A stretch of DNA of 64,000 nucleotides from Patiria pectinifera. Lineage: Eukaryota > Echinodermata > Asteroidea > Valvatida > Asterinidae. This document shows positions 41,162 to 54,072 of this stretch, piece by piece. The stretch lies in contig CM057146.1 of assembly GCA_029964075.1 (NCBI GenBank), positions 6,219,501 to 6,283,500 of the forward strand, in the 5' to 3' direction. The notes under the pieces were generated by a model. It was not told where the DNA came from, ran no database searches, and saw nothing but the letters and a program-made list of their open reading frames with translations. The position numbers and the translations under genes were made by a program. Position 1 is the first letter of the stretch; the number at the start of each line of letters is the position of its first letter.

Positions 41162-41352
41162 GTGGTTCGCAGACAGAGGAACAAAGTCATGTTCTTTAAG
41201 GTGTCTAATGAATTGACTATAGGCTATTCACAGCAATACTGCGATCACCATAACCCCATTAATGAGACCCAAATACTGGACTAGTATATTAGGCAGTCCA
41301 GTATTTGGGCCCATGAGGCTATGATTACCTCAGACACATGTACATGTACATG

Positions 41353-41868
41353 TAGGTTGTCCCACAAAAAACTAACAATCGAAAACCAATTAATAAAGGT
41401 ATAGTGCGTGTGAGTTTTGGAATATTTTCAAATTACCTCTTAAAGTCAGATAACCAATCTACCATACAAAGTTTATTTCATTCAAATCGATGCATTGGAA
41501 CAAACGCTATGCTTCATCGAACTCAAGGGTTGAAAATCGTCTTGGGCCACTTTCCTTGAAAGTGAGAAAGCGCAGTTAGAGAAACACACAAAGGATTTAT
41601 TTCCTTTGTTCAAGAGTAACGTGTGACTTATTCTACCGGCTTCGATCTGTAAACTTGATAAATGAAAAAGTGGCCCAAGTGGTTTTTCAAGTCCCTGTAT
41701 CAAGTGCTGTATCTTTTGAACGAAACATCTTAACGAAACTGTCTGAAAAGCATTTGGAAGACCAATTATTCTACTCATCAGCAATACAGTAAGACACGAT
41801 TTTGAATACTACCCCCACTTTTCTGAAAACATGCCCGATTCGACTGGATTTTTTTGTGGGGCAACCTG
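41353..41868. mobile_element. Mariner-like MITE in duplication copy 2
   Basis: Same element as 39608-40128, carried by the larger duplication (TAGGTTGTCCCACAAAAAAC at left, TTTTTGTGGGGCAACCTG at right). Confidence 0.75.
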
Positions 41869-43350
41869 TATGGGTTTCTGCAATGAACAGCAGGCTGATG
41901 TAGTCGAGTCCAACGCAAGTCCAGTCACAAGTAAATCCCAATTCCAGTCAACAAGTCCAGTCACAAGTAACAATGGCTTAACAACAACACAGGAATGCCT
42001 TTTGTCAAAGCTCAGTTGAATAGCTTGTGATTTGAATTGGGACTGGATGATATGACTTTTGTGATGGACTTGCAGGCCAGTAAATCGGTCCGAAATCGCC
42101 TACGCCGGCCAAATCACAATTTGCATACCCTCTAATTCTTCGCCTATTTTATTTGAGCATATTGTGGGCCGTGAACTTGAGGGTTTGTAAAAAATATGGG
42201 TGGAAGCCGTGCCCAGGACTGTGAGCTTGTAGTTCTGTGCAGTTTGGATGAAATTGGAGCCCTAAAAGCGCTCTATTTTGCAATGGAGTGTAGGCGTCGT
42301 TTTCGCGATGGGTTTTAGGACCATTTTAAGGGGTGATCATCTTCGGATGTAAATTTCTCCTAAAAGTCATCAGTTAACCCCCCGAAAATTGAAAAGAAAA
42401 TGAAAGATGATGAAAGTAGCTTTAATTTGATGTGTGTCTGGAATACCTTGGAGAGTTGTGAGTATTTTCCATCTATTTTTGAAGTGGGGGCATTTATCAT
42501 TTGGGTCTATGGCAGTCTATTTACTGGTCTGCAACCTGCAGCTAGGGACTTGTGATGGACTCGACCACATCCGTCATGAACAGCGCCACCGTGTGTTCTG
42601 TGGTGCCCAGTTCAAAATCTGTCCCTGGCCACCATGGCCATACATAATATTGAAAATCATGTAATGCACATTAATTTGCACTGATTAATTGCACAACAGC
42701 CTGTATGCATCGGGAAGTTACGTGATCTGGCAGTCTTCCAAAATTAAACAAACCTAATGGATGCACTCGGATCATTTTTGTGAACCGTCATCTTCATGTT
42801 CTTGCATTTATATTTCCATCTCATGCAAGCAAGTACATTTTTTTGTTCATGGCTATTTGCAACATGTATTTCTGGCTTACGCTTACTATACAATGTACCA
42901 GTTCTGTATTGTCATTAATGTTTATTGTGTTTGCTGCAAAAGAAATTGCAACTCCTCAATTCTGGTATGTTATATTTGCCAGCAGACCGTATTTTAAAAG
43001 ATAAATCAGTTGTATACGACATGTATATGATTATCTGAAATTTTCAACCAAACTGTAACCTCTCAATTTTGTTTCTGTAATAACATCTCGGCGATTTCAG
43101 TTTCATGTGAAGAAATGGTTACCACAAAATTTGAAGAAAAAAAACCACATCATAATGTATTTTTGGGTACAATTTTGTAGTGTGCTTTTCTGAAATACTT
43201 GTGGCTTTTGGGGGACATTATTTCATTGATTTTAACCCATTCTAGGATCAACATGCATTCCTTTTTGTACAGATTTACAAGGTAAACTTTTGATACATTT
43301 CGAATTATTCAACCAAACACATACGTTGTTGGTCCCCCAAAAGTGGAATT

Positions 43351-43411
43351 ACTGTATTGGTAGAGCACTGTTGGTGTTCAAAAGGTCGCCGGTTCGAATC
43401 CCTGCTACAGT
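43351..43411 (+). other. tRNA-like remnant
   Basis: ACTGTA and TACAGT could pair as an acceptor stem; TTGGTAGAGCAC and GGTTCGAATCC are good tRNA A- and B-box parts. The span is only 61 bases and the 5' half of the D stem is missing, so it is a tRNA pseudogene or SINE head, not a working tRNA. Confidence 0.6.
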
Positions 43412-45185
43412 CAATTTGAATGTCTCTGTTAACCATATATATTTTTTTTCATTTACCAGAATGAACACTGAGACATAGATGATTAAACTTATATGTTGGA
43501 AATCCAGAAAGTCTGAAGAAAAGAAAATTAATTGAAAACTGAGAGATTCTTTTTTAATTATCTTTTTGCTTCTTCGAAATCATGATTTTATAATGGTTAT
43601 TTTCCGGATATGATAGATTTATTAGCCCGTTCAGTTTTCGTAATATATACGGATGGACATGTTGAGTATATGGAAAACCGATTCTCTAATATGTCAACAT
43701 TTTTTTGTACAAATAATTATGAAAAATGTACATAATGGTAGATATGCTATATAATTATTAAAGCAAAATTCTGCATATAATGAACTATCAATGGAGTGGT
43801 CGTGGTGTGTTATTGAATTCGCATTTTTTGTTGTATTTCACAGCCGCAACAGTGACGACAGTTAGTTTATTTGATAACTGAATTGTGTGGTTTTAATGTC
43901 ATTTTTAATAGCCAAACCATTCAAATGATTATGAACCCAATAAAGCATCTTCGAATGCCGAACAAAGCTGGCGCTTTAATTGATGCTTGTAGTACCCCCT
44001 ACGGTCACGCGAATTAGAAAACAAAAGCAAGCCTGTTTGTAGTAAAAACATTCATTCCAATTTTCTCTTCAACTCCATCAACTGATCTGAAATCTCGCAA
44101 TTTCCCACTGCGCTCGCGTGACCTTCACTGCGATATGGATTGCTTGCTGCCATGACGGTGCAATTATGCGGCAATTTCCTGCCGCGCAATGAGAATAAGC
44201 AGAATTGAGATGCGACCGTGTCTGACAGCTCTGCAGAAGATGGACAATGAAAATATTACGGACCTAATTTTTTTTTGGTCTGTGACAACAAGGTATGTTG
44301 ATTGCTACCGGATGAAATGCTGGAGGACCGTGTTGTTGATTGTACTCCGCGTTTCCTTGCCGTACCTAGCTAGCATATGTGCTAATCTCATGAAGCCGAG
44401 CAGAAATGTTTGCTTAGCAGTTTCAGGTGCTAAGCATGAAAACGGCTGAGAACCAGTCGTAAGCAATAGACATTGTATGACGTTTTAGCTGGTAACCTGG
44501 GTTTTTTTTGGCTAGCAACTTTTTGTGCTATAGGCGGCTCTGTAAAATAAGCCATTTGCGAGTTAAATTTGAATAAAATCTGGAACGCTGACTTAATCCA
44601 ATGCTTTGCACGTTTTAACTTTGCATTCTCCCGACCAAAGAGAATGTTACTATATCACGTGATTCAGGGCAAGCCTTATGCTAGCAACCCCCAGCTCTGG
44701 CATGGCATGGTCTGGTGTCTTTGTGCCATGCTCACCCATTGTGAACAATGTGCTGATCTCTTACGTAACTATGAAAGAACTTGCCCCGAATCATGTGATT
44801 AACAACAGTATATTTGGTATGGAGAATTCAAATTTAAAAAGTGCCAAGCATTCTGAGTAAGTCAGTGTACCAGATGTTTTTCAAATTTAAATCTCAAAGG
44901 GGATAGGTCACTCGCAATTGGCTTCGTTGAGGTGGTAACAACAAGCCAAAATGCCATAGGCCTAGCTACCACAACAATGCTCATGGCTGGTTGTCAGCGG
45001 TTTTTTTCTGAACACGGTTACCAAATTGGTAAGCAACAGTTTCTGCTTGACAGCTACAATTAAATTGGTCCCTCTGTCTAATACATGTACGTGCCTGTAT
45101 ACGGTTTGGTTGACGATGAGGATGCTGTCGGCTTCTTGAGAGGGCTCTTACGTATTAAACCATTGCTATGACGTCACACTATTGT

Positions 45186-45754
45186 TAAAAGTGTGGATTC
45201 GGAACGACGAATCTTTAGTAAAGTGTGGATTCGGAATTACGAATCCACACTTTGAACATGTCGGACAATTGTTCTCCATAATGAGCCTGAATAGGACCGT
45301 CTGCGTGTCCGAATATTACCAATGCATCTTCACTGTCAGATTCTCCGCCGTCACTGCAAAATCTACTTTAAGTCGGAAAGAAATCGTTGTCTGAACTATC
45401 CATTTTGACGTATGGAGCCTATGACTTGGTTGTACGGTGTGGCAATACACATGCTAAACACGCCAGGAAACAATGTTGCAACCTGCCGCCACTTCCGCGC
45501 TTGTGTACAATTTCCTAACAAAATTGGAAACATTTCTCAGTCCCAGATTCATGTCTTATCGTCATTTTTGCAACGAGTGACCTTCATTGAGATGATAATT
45601 ATATGAAGAAAAAAGTGGCGTCAGGTTGCAACATTCTTTCCAATGCTTCTGTTGACGCAATGGTTTAAGTCGAAGAATATACACTTGTAAGTGTGGATTC
45701 TTAATTTACGAATTCTTCGCGCCTCGTGAATTCTTAAATTACGAATCCACACTT
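45186..45754. mobile_element. Unclassified inverted-repeat element (GTGTGGATTC ends)
   Basis: AAAGTGTGGATTCGGAACGA at left and TACGAATCCACACTTT at right form inverted ends. Inner copies of the same end at 45220-45253 and 45690-45710 form extra hairpins. No clear target duplication seen. Confidence 0.5.
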
Positions 45755-47984
45755 TCTCGCGTATTCTCCTTAACAAAGTTTTAAGCGACAAACACAAAAG
45801 AGATACGTAAAAGTGCTGTCTCAGATCTCGTTATTGTTCCTATTATGAAGACTCTTTGCAAAGAGTGAATGGGGCGCGGTTTCACACGGATACCGTACAT
45901 GAATTATTTTCGAAAGGGGCGAACCTGCCTATGTTCTTTGCCAAGCTTTTAGAGAGGAAATCAAGCTTTCATTGAATGTGTGTCGATACCTGTGAGAGTT
46001 ATGAGTATTTTACTTGGTTTTGTTTTTTAAATGAGAGTATTTATCATTGGTGCCTATGGAACTTTGATTTGGTCTGCATCTGCACTTCTATCGACCTCTC
46101 CCCGTGAAGATGGAGTTATTTTCTCGATTTTTGTCTGCGTCTGAGCCACGGAGTTTCTGCTATCGCCTATCCCTATCCGTTTTATCTCGCATCTGCTCTG
46201 CTCTGCATCTCTTACCTACAAAACAGGTCATCATCAATCTCCTGGCTTTACCCTTCCACACCAATGTACAGTAGTAGAAATCCAGGGACGAACCGAGGTA
46301 CCCCCTTTCCCCTGACTGTAAACAACCCACGGAATGGCTCTGCAAATACAGACTGTTTTCCTCCCGAACTTGACGAATCTTTCCTTATTTACTGGAGATT
46401 CAATTTGGGGCAAGGTTTGCAAAGTGATCCCTTGAAATTGAAAGACGACATACTTCCGTAAACCACAGCGTGTTTTCGAAGCCCGCTTATCTCCTGCTTG
46501 TGCGCCCCACATAATGTTGCTGTCGGGAAATGGATCTAGGGACTAGAACATTTAAACTATCTGAGAAATTCAAGGTAGGCCCTATTTGATGATGAGAAAG
46601 TAAAAACCGATTGTGAGGTTTTCTTGTAACTTTCCAACAATTCATATTATGAAATAGTTTTGAAAAAGAGAGAACAAGCCGTACAAAATGTTTCAATGCA
46701 CTGTTTTTTTTAATGTAAAATTAGCCCGGAAATTTGCATTACATGAACATTGTTTTGCATCATGAACAGCGCCCCTAGTGTCACGCGGTGCCCCCTCCGC
46801 TTTTCGAATTTCCACCCCCTCCCCTTCCCACTTACCGACACGGATTTGCGCCACTGGTTTACGGCATGTGGTGAATATATATTGTATTCTGCTCAGTGTT
46901 ACTCAGCACCTAAATTCGCTTAGCATTATTTTCTGTTTAGAACCTCCACGAACAGTGGACAGGCAGCGGCCCGATACTTTATTGGTCGGAATTCAATAAT
47001 GGGTGCACACCTGCGCAAAAGGTGTAACGAAACAATTAGACTGCATGCGATAGACTTGTTTGTCCGCACGGCAAGTTCTTCCTCCGGCATGTTGGCCAAT
47101 TTGGCAGGGGTTCGTATTTGCAGTTCTTCTTGCCTACGTCAATGTTGTTGTTAACTTCGCCGGCGAACCATGGAACGCCGATTAGCCACCTGCGACCACG
47201 CAGATTGCGTTGTAAAATAGATTGGACACAAACATATACCTGTGGTTTTAAAGGCGAAGTCTACTGAAGAATTTTGCTCGTAAAAAGCCTCTACAAAAAA
47301 ACCTCACAGGATTCCATAGCCTCCTTACTGGCTTTCATCATCTCCTTCAAGTACCACCAGTACGCTTATTAATATTGGCCTACTTTAGCCTTCTCCTGGT
47401 GCATATTACACCTATTGGTATACACATTAGGACCACCTACTATAGATTTCATGCCTGTTTGCTTATAGTCTGCTGAAATATACTTGCAAAGACCTTCCAG
47501 ATCACATTATGATACCATGGATGCCTACTGCTTGTAGATTTTTCCTTTAAGATACTATAATGATCTTTTAAACCATCCATAAAATACTATGGGATACCAT
47601 TAAACTAATATTGTCTTCTAAAAAGACAACAAGGCCTTTAGGACCACCTACTGGATAGGATGCCCATTTCCATGAAAGATATGTACTTATCATCACCTAT
47701 ATGATCCTATGCGTGCCTATAAGCCTGTGATCTCTCCTGTGAAAAACTAAATAAGACATGGAGGACCACTTATAGGCGTCTCTGGGATGCCTCTTAGCAT
47801 ATAGTTTTCGCCTTCGGGACAACTTTTGCAGGATCCGATGGATTCCTATTGGCCTAGTGATGCTTTTCTGTTAGACGCAAATTAGGACCTTTATACTGTA
47901 GGATCCTATAGGAGGCGTATGCGTTATCTTCTTGACCTTTCTGTCTTTCTTTTCTTTCTAGCCTATTTTATTTGACTGCAGAAG

Positions 47985-48180
47985 GAATTAAGGCCTCTTC
48001 ATCAATGTTCCATCTCACTCTGTCCTGTGCTGTTATCTGCCACATTCTCTGATGTCATCTGTCCACCTTCTGTTTTGTCTGCCTCTCCTTCTGGTGTATG
48101 CCCTAAGGATCCAGTCTATCAGCTTACGGGTCCACCTGTCATCTGTCTCCTAGCTAGATGACCAGCCCGCCTCCACTTCT
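47985..48180 (-). mobile_element. LINE 3' fragment (end of reverse transcriptase ORF)
   Basis: Minus-strand translation gives RRGRQNRRWTDDIRECG and, one frame away, ITAQDRVRWNIDEEAL. This is the usual end of RTE/CR1-type pol proteins (G-R-x-x-x-RW-DDI ... AQDR-x-W). A stop or frameshift lies between the two pieces and the rest of the element is gone, so it is a dead 5'-truncated copy. Confidence 0.7.
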
Positions 48181-51100
48181 TTGATTTTATTTCCTCTATT
48201 AAACTTTCACTTTTGTTTTCTTCCTCATGTCATTATGTGGAGCCGATTCTCGGCTTTGGATTTCGTGCACAGAAACAAGGTAATTTAATCTGGAACCGAT
48301 TCTTTTGGGCCCGGAACCGACGATAGCGGGTACCCGGTTCTTGAAAATATTGGACTCGCGGTTCCGGTTCCCATATTGGAACCGGTTAGAACCGGGGAAC
48401 CGCCGGAACCGCGCAAGCCTACTGTCCTTCTTTCTTGTAACACCAATAAGATCCTTTCCATATCTCTCTCTCTTTCTGAGACTCTAAGCTTTTTCTCCAG
48501 TCTCATGGTTGTTGTCCAATTTCAGCACCGTAATAGAGCACCGGCCGGAACATTACGCTGATATTCTTGACCTATATACGAGTTAATTAAAGACAATAAA
48601 GGCGAACTCGTCGCTGGGATTTTGTTCTGTGGGATGCAAAGCACAAAACGGCTGCGGAAAATTCAAAATGAATACAACAGTACCGTACATTTGCGATGGC
48701 CTCGTTTTGTCCGCATATAAACCGTATTTTTCCGCAGTGCTTAATATCCTTATACGCACGTTGAGTTTGTTTTCGTTATCCTACTGATTGAGCCATATGC
48801 ACTGAGAATCTGATAATAAAAACAAAATCGACAATAACACGAAAAGAAGAACAAAGAATGATAGAGAACTCATTGTAAATGAAATCCCGCGGATCAAATC
48901 AGTTTCAGGTCAATTTCTTTGGCTCGACCTAAAAAAAATAAAACAAAAATAGAATTTTGCTGTTTTTTCCTTCGTCGTTATCTCAAGAATTCATTCTATG
49001 TGTTTTTCGACATTGAAATACACTTGTTGTGTTTTCCTCCCTGTACATTAAAGCCAGATAATGGGCACCTCTCGACCTTGCTGTTCAGCCAGGTCTGAAT
49101 TCCGAAAACAGCGGAGAAAAAAATGACCAGGTCTAAATATGGATTTTGAAGACGCGGTCACGTCTTGGGAAGCCTCACGATTCATCTCTGGCAGACTGTT
49201 GTGAGGAGGATATCTTATTTGAGCCGAGAGCGGTCACCTCGCTGTATTATTTTAGTGAATTTCGGTCCTACAGGCCACCTGGGCTTTACGTGTGTGGATC
49301 GACAAATACAAAGGCTGGATCATTAGGGATCATGGGACCAATTATGCGAAGCGTTAGCATAGAAAAAAAACATGATGCCCGAGGTATCATAAGGGCCAAG
49401 GAGAACAAGATTGTGATCAAATCAAAAATAACACACAGACCTAGCTTGGTCTGACTATTTTTGTTGTTGTAAATTGTACATTTTAAAACAAATATGCACG
49501 AATAATTTACGAGCGGAATAAACAAAAACAAATAGTTCAGTTTCCTATTAGGAAAATAGGGTAGTTAGGTAGGGAAAAACATTTTTGGGCCAATTTTTTG
49601 TGTACGATCATATGGAGACGTCTGTGTGTAGTCAAGGGTAAAAGGTAGAAATTGATGGTTTTGGGTGTTGTTACTCATTTTCCCCATAAAATAAAATAGG
49701 GTAGGGGCTGTCAGAATAGGGTAGGTATAGAGAAACCGGAAGCACAACTATATTTTTGGCCAAATGTATGCATACAGTTGCTAGTGAATGGTTTTTAAAA
49801 ATCACGGAAATTATTTTTTTTCTGAGCAGATCCACAATATTGGGTTTTTGAACCCAATAAGTCGTAGACCTAGGGTGCCTAAAGCAAAACATATTTATTA
49901 AGTTGGCACGTGGTCAGAGAAGCAGACAGTAAAGGCTTCGTTGAATTCTCGCTAGAATAACTTATGTCTGCTAAGGACTTTACTTGGGTATTTTTGCGAG
50001 TTGTACCCAGTGTTGCCACTGCTTCAAAAAAAAATTCAAGATCTTGAAAAAGTTTAGACCCATCTTGAAAACTTGAACAAAAAAATCTGAAAAAGCGAAA
50101 AATCTAGAAAAATGTAACAAAAGTGCAAAAACATTCAATTTCATGTGGATTTTTTTTTGGAAAAAAAATAATCTAGCAGAAAATCTAGCAGAATGAAAAT
50201 TGTAGCAGATTCTAGCTGAATTCCTTAAAATCGGTGATCTTACCAGAAAAATATAGCAGATTTGTTTTTTCTTTAGGTTTACATTCGGTTTTCCCCACGT
50301 TGTGTAATGATTTGCATAGGCTTGAAAAATCTTGAAAAAATTCGGATGCTGATCTTGAAAAAAAAAGAAAAAGGAGTAGTCACACTGATTGTACCCAGCT
50401 GGCACACCTCTGTGTCTGTCTCTATTGTTGATAGCGTAACCTGGTAACCATTCACATTTTTTGGCAATTTTCCCAATTGGCGACTCGTTTATTAGTCTTT
50501 CACAATACCCACGGGCGGAATTGTGTCACCGTCCTGTCTTTTAACTCCTCCAAATTGCACACCTTGGCTTTATTGCCCTCCCGAGACTAATTGGCATTGA
50601 CCGAGCTAATCAGCCGGCTGCTTCGGTAAAATATCATCCATCCATTCTGTCCTTGAGCGGGAGCTGCTACCGTAAAAAAACCAAGGGTTTTCGCTGGTGC
50701 CCACCGTCTTATTCAATGGCGCTGTTGATCGATTATCTCCTTTCGAGACTAATGTTGTGCAGAACTGCGCGTTACTCGTAGCCTTGTTGCCTCGTCTGGT
50801 TCCGCGCTTACATTTTCGTTGTGATGTTGTATTCAGGGGGCGGGAATCAGACCTAATGAAATTTCGGACTTTGCTTCCCTTTAAAAAAAAAATCCTCTGG
50901 AGCCGCGAACTACAATGGCAACTAGGCTACGGCTATTGGGCAGTTTGTGCAGAAATCGCAGACTTCGTATAATTCTTGGTAGCACCCTCGTACCCAAGGC
51001 GTTGGGCAGTACGCCCCACAAGCTGCTCTCTCGCTCCTGGTAGGCCTACTGGTGATTACATGTCCAAAAATCTTAGGAATAGTCGGGTGCCTTCTTAACG

Positions 51101-53754
51101 CTGCGAGTCCATATTCAATTTTTGTATGTGGTGTCCAAGGTAAGCACATGATTGTTTTTCTTCAAAGCTCCAAATGTATAATTTTACCCAATCCATCAAC
51201 AATTCAATATAACACAAAATATGATGATACCCAAATTGAAAATGAGAAAATAGTTTTTTGCAAAAGATTTGAAATAGTAGTTCTGTTATTTGACAATAAA
51301 CGTTAAAGCACGTAATACACGGTAAAATAAATTACGTTAGCCCACTGGATTATAAATACATTTCTTGTTATTGCGGTATCGAAATACAATGCAAGAAGCA
51401 AGTACCTAACCCTGCCAGGGTCTACCATTATCTCGAGGTTGGAAGTAGACGACTCTGGGAACGAGATTGCAAACTTATCTTCTTAGTTTAAATCAACAAG
51501 CAAAAACCTAACAAGGTTTTAACAAACAAAAACCTAAATAAGGTTTACCCAAAGTACAGTTTCCTTTGCGATTTAAGATTGCGTGTATCATCATGCTACA
51601 GAAACTGCTGAACTTATACACACCGGCTGATAACGCCATTAAAACTTTAAATAATTAAACATCCCATCTTGGGAAGGTGTGACAAATACCGCCCGCCCGC
51701 CCATAACAAATTTGCCGCTTTAATTGGTATTCACGCTATCGACTGAGAGCAGGCGTTGCGCCGTTTTAAAATATGGTTCTCCCGGGCTTGGCTTTGTGTG
51801 TGCGTTCATGTAAAATGGACGACTGTGCACACAAGGAATTAGGTCGCACAGCTGAGATCTTTGAACATTTTTGTTTTCTTCAAATCGAGGCAAGGCGTGC
51901 AATGTATTATTTATTTATGGATTTCATTATTACGGATGGGGACGTGTCAATGTCAGTTTATACATTATTGCACAATGCAGATGATCCAACACCGATTTTT
52001 TGGTATAAGTTTGCATTTAAAGGTGCACTCTACGTGCTTGTTTTGAGCTGCACCCCATTTTTTTTTAAATTTCTCGTTTTCGGCGATTCAAAAGTTATTC
52101 CTTTTGAATAAGACATTGAACAAAAATCGGACCACGTTTAGTTGTGGACTAATTAGTTTAAACAGTTCTCAAATTATTGAATAATTCAGTTCTCAGTTCC
52201 CACAGGCTAGACTGGTTCCCAAGGCCTATCGGAATCGACATGACAGGGAACCAGTCCACTCGCAGGGCGGATGTGTGTAATTTGCAAAAGCAACCAAAAA
52301 AAGGAGCTGTTTTCTTCGGAAAAAAAGAGCTTGTTCGTTAAAGTAAAATAGCGAAGTTGAAAATTCGTTAGGAAAACGAATGGAATTGTCGAAGAGCTGT
52401 ACATCTTCAGAGAGCTTGAGCCTTCCTTATGGAATTACAGGACAAAAATCCGGCTGTTTTGAAGACTGGATTTTCAAAACAAAAGGTATATAGGAGTTAT
52501 AGGCGTCAGTTTCAGATATATGGGAACTTTATGATTTTTTTTTATTGATTTGACCGCCATCTGAGATAAAACGGTCTAGAGTCATCCCGTGAAGTTCAAA
52601 CTTCGAAGTTTTCACGTGCATTTCGGTGCCACTCTAGTAGTGTATGGAATATCCGCTTGCACGGTATGCGTCTATGATACAGTATGCGCGGGATCTCGGC
52701 GAGTGATTACGCAAAACAACACCTCGTCCTGATACCTCCAGATTCTGACCATTCAGCGAGCGCCTATATCGGGTCTCCGGTAACCCGTTGTGCATTAAGA
52801 AACATGGCAGCAAATTGACCAATCAACAGCTTAGTTCACATTTCTGCATGATATGATTGGTTGGCGCGCGGGATCGCATAAAGTTTGCATTGCACACATA
52901 TCAGACGTTTGTAGTGTGTCTCTGCACACGTGTATGTCTAATCCGCAGACTACAACTATAGGGGCGTACTCGAAACCCTGTTTCGGAGTGAACAGTGTTC
53001 TCGGCTTGCCGATTACGAACACCTAAGTGCGTGTGGAGTGCAGCTGGGCACAAATTGAAGATGGCAGCTGCCATATTAAAAAGCCAAATGAAAAGAAGGA
53101 AAAACTAACGATCTTTCAACAATAATTTAAATCCCAGAACAGCTATAAACAAAAATTGGCAAAGACAAGCCCATTCTTATTCTATGATTGTGTACAATTC
53201 CATTTTTTGTTTCATTACTGCTCCCTGCTGAGTGATTGCTGTCAATTTAAAATTAACACAAGTTGCGGTAGACGCCTAGGTCCGCCTTTTTGTTCTTGAC
53301 GTTCTTCATCTACTCTCCAATAAGTGGGAAGTGGAAGTCCTGTCCGTGAACTGCATAGAAGCCAGTGGAAGAAACTTAAGATATCCAGGACATTGTTGAA
53401 ATTCCCTTTTGGATAACGTAGACCGTAGTTTGAGGTGTAACAATGTCTTAGACAATGATCTCTGGAATTCAAACCGCACGAAAAAAAAGCTACTCAGCTC
53501 AATGTATAGCATAGCTCTTTGTGTTGCACGTGGGAATAGCTTGGGTATCGTGGGCGTGAAGAGTCCGCAAGTCAACTCTCCTCACAAACACCTGAGCAAG
53601 GAACCCTATAGAAAAGACTTGGCAGATAGGATGGATCTACTAGCCTCTGGACCGTATTGAGTGAAGGTGAGTAGGTGACAGGCAGAGGCTTCAGCCCCAA
53701 TTACGTGAGGGGTTGTGCGAACGTTATGCAAATGAAGAAAAGTATAACGGGACA
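48181..53754. other. Intergenic, no gene seen
   Basis: Notable items: GGAACCG-rich patch 48290-48415; AGGGTAGGTA-type low-complexity repeats 49550-49730; A-rich stretch with repeated ATCTAGCAGAA and CTTGAAAAA units 50020-50350; the dispersed repeat at 52640-52950. Open frames near 49146 and 51773 (about 100 codons) match nothing I know. Confidence 0.55.
52640..52950. repeat. Dispersed repeat, copy 2 (partner 37250-37590)
   Basis: Second copy of the unit in the last WASHC2 intron. It is the main recognisable item between the poly-A-rich stretch near 50 kb and the SINE at 53755. Confidence 0.65.
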
Positions 53755-54072
53755 ATGTGATGGAGTGCTGTGGCCTCGTGGTCCGGAGCATTGAACTCGT
53801 GGTCTGCGGGTAATTCTGCAGGTTCAAGGTGGGTTGGTTCGAGTCCAACCTGGGGGGGGGGGTGCGTGCGTGTGTTCTTGGGCAAGGCACTTTGTCACTC
53901 ATTGCTTCTCCCCACCCAGGAGTAGGCTAAATAGATAGCTGCGAGAGTAGAGCTGCTTTGCGCCGAAATGGCAGCATGGAGCTGAGACTGTATTTGGAAT
54001 GTTTCATGAGCCCAATGATCAGGGGATACATGTAGAGCGCTTTGGTCTTAATTAAAAGTGATGTATACGTGG
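53755..54072 (+). mobile_element. tRNA-derived SINE, family 1, copy C (nearly full length)
   Basis: A box TGGCCTCGTGG, perfect B box GGTTCGAGTCC, the shared body, and a tail GTAGAGCGCTTTGGTCTTA. This is the best-preserved promoter of the three copies. Confidence 0.87.

Larger units (their letters stand above)
38604..42093. repeat. 1.75-kb tandem duplication downstream of WASHC2
   Basis: Copies 38604-40348 and 40349-42093 are nearly identical, with small indels. Each holds, in order, a TTTTGATTTAGCGAAAACAC start, a minus-strand open frame of about 100-139 codons, a perfect-stem hairpin (39513-39571; 41263-41315), a mariner-like MITE and a CAAGTCC/GGACTTG foldback end. Confidence 0.93.
42094..47984. 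other. Intergenic, no gene seen
   Basis: Contains a dispersed repeat near 42420-42560 that recurs at 45975-46095 (GAGTTGTGAGTATTTT... TTTATCAT-GG-CTATGG), another near 44390-44530 that recurs at 38050-38255 (GACGTTTTAGCTGGTAACC), the tRNA-like remnant and the GTGTGGATTC element. An odd run of diverged (T/A)GGACCACCTA pieces fills 47290-47900. Open frames here are short and have no coding character. Confidence 0.6.

Noticed and set aside
43351-43411. Functional tRNA gene
   Set aside because: Too short, D stem incomplete, no convincing anticodon stem.
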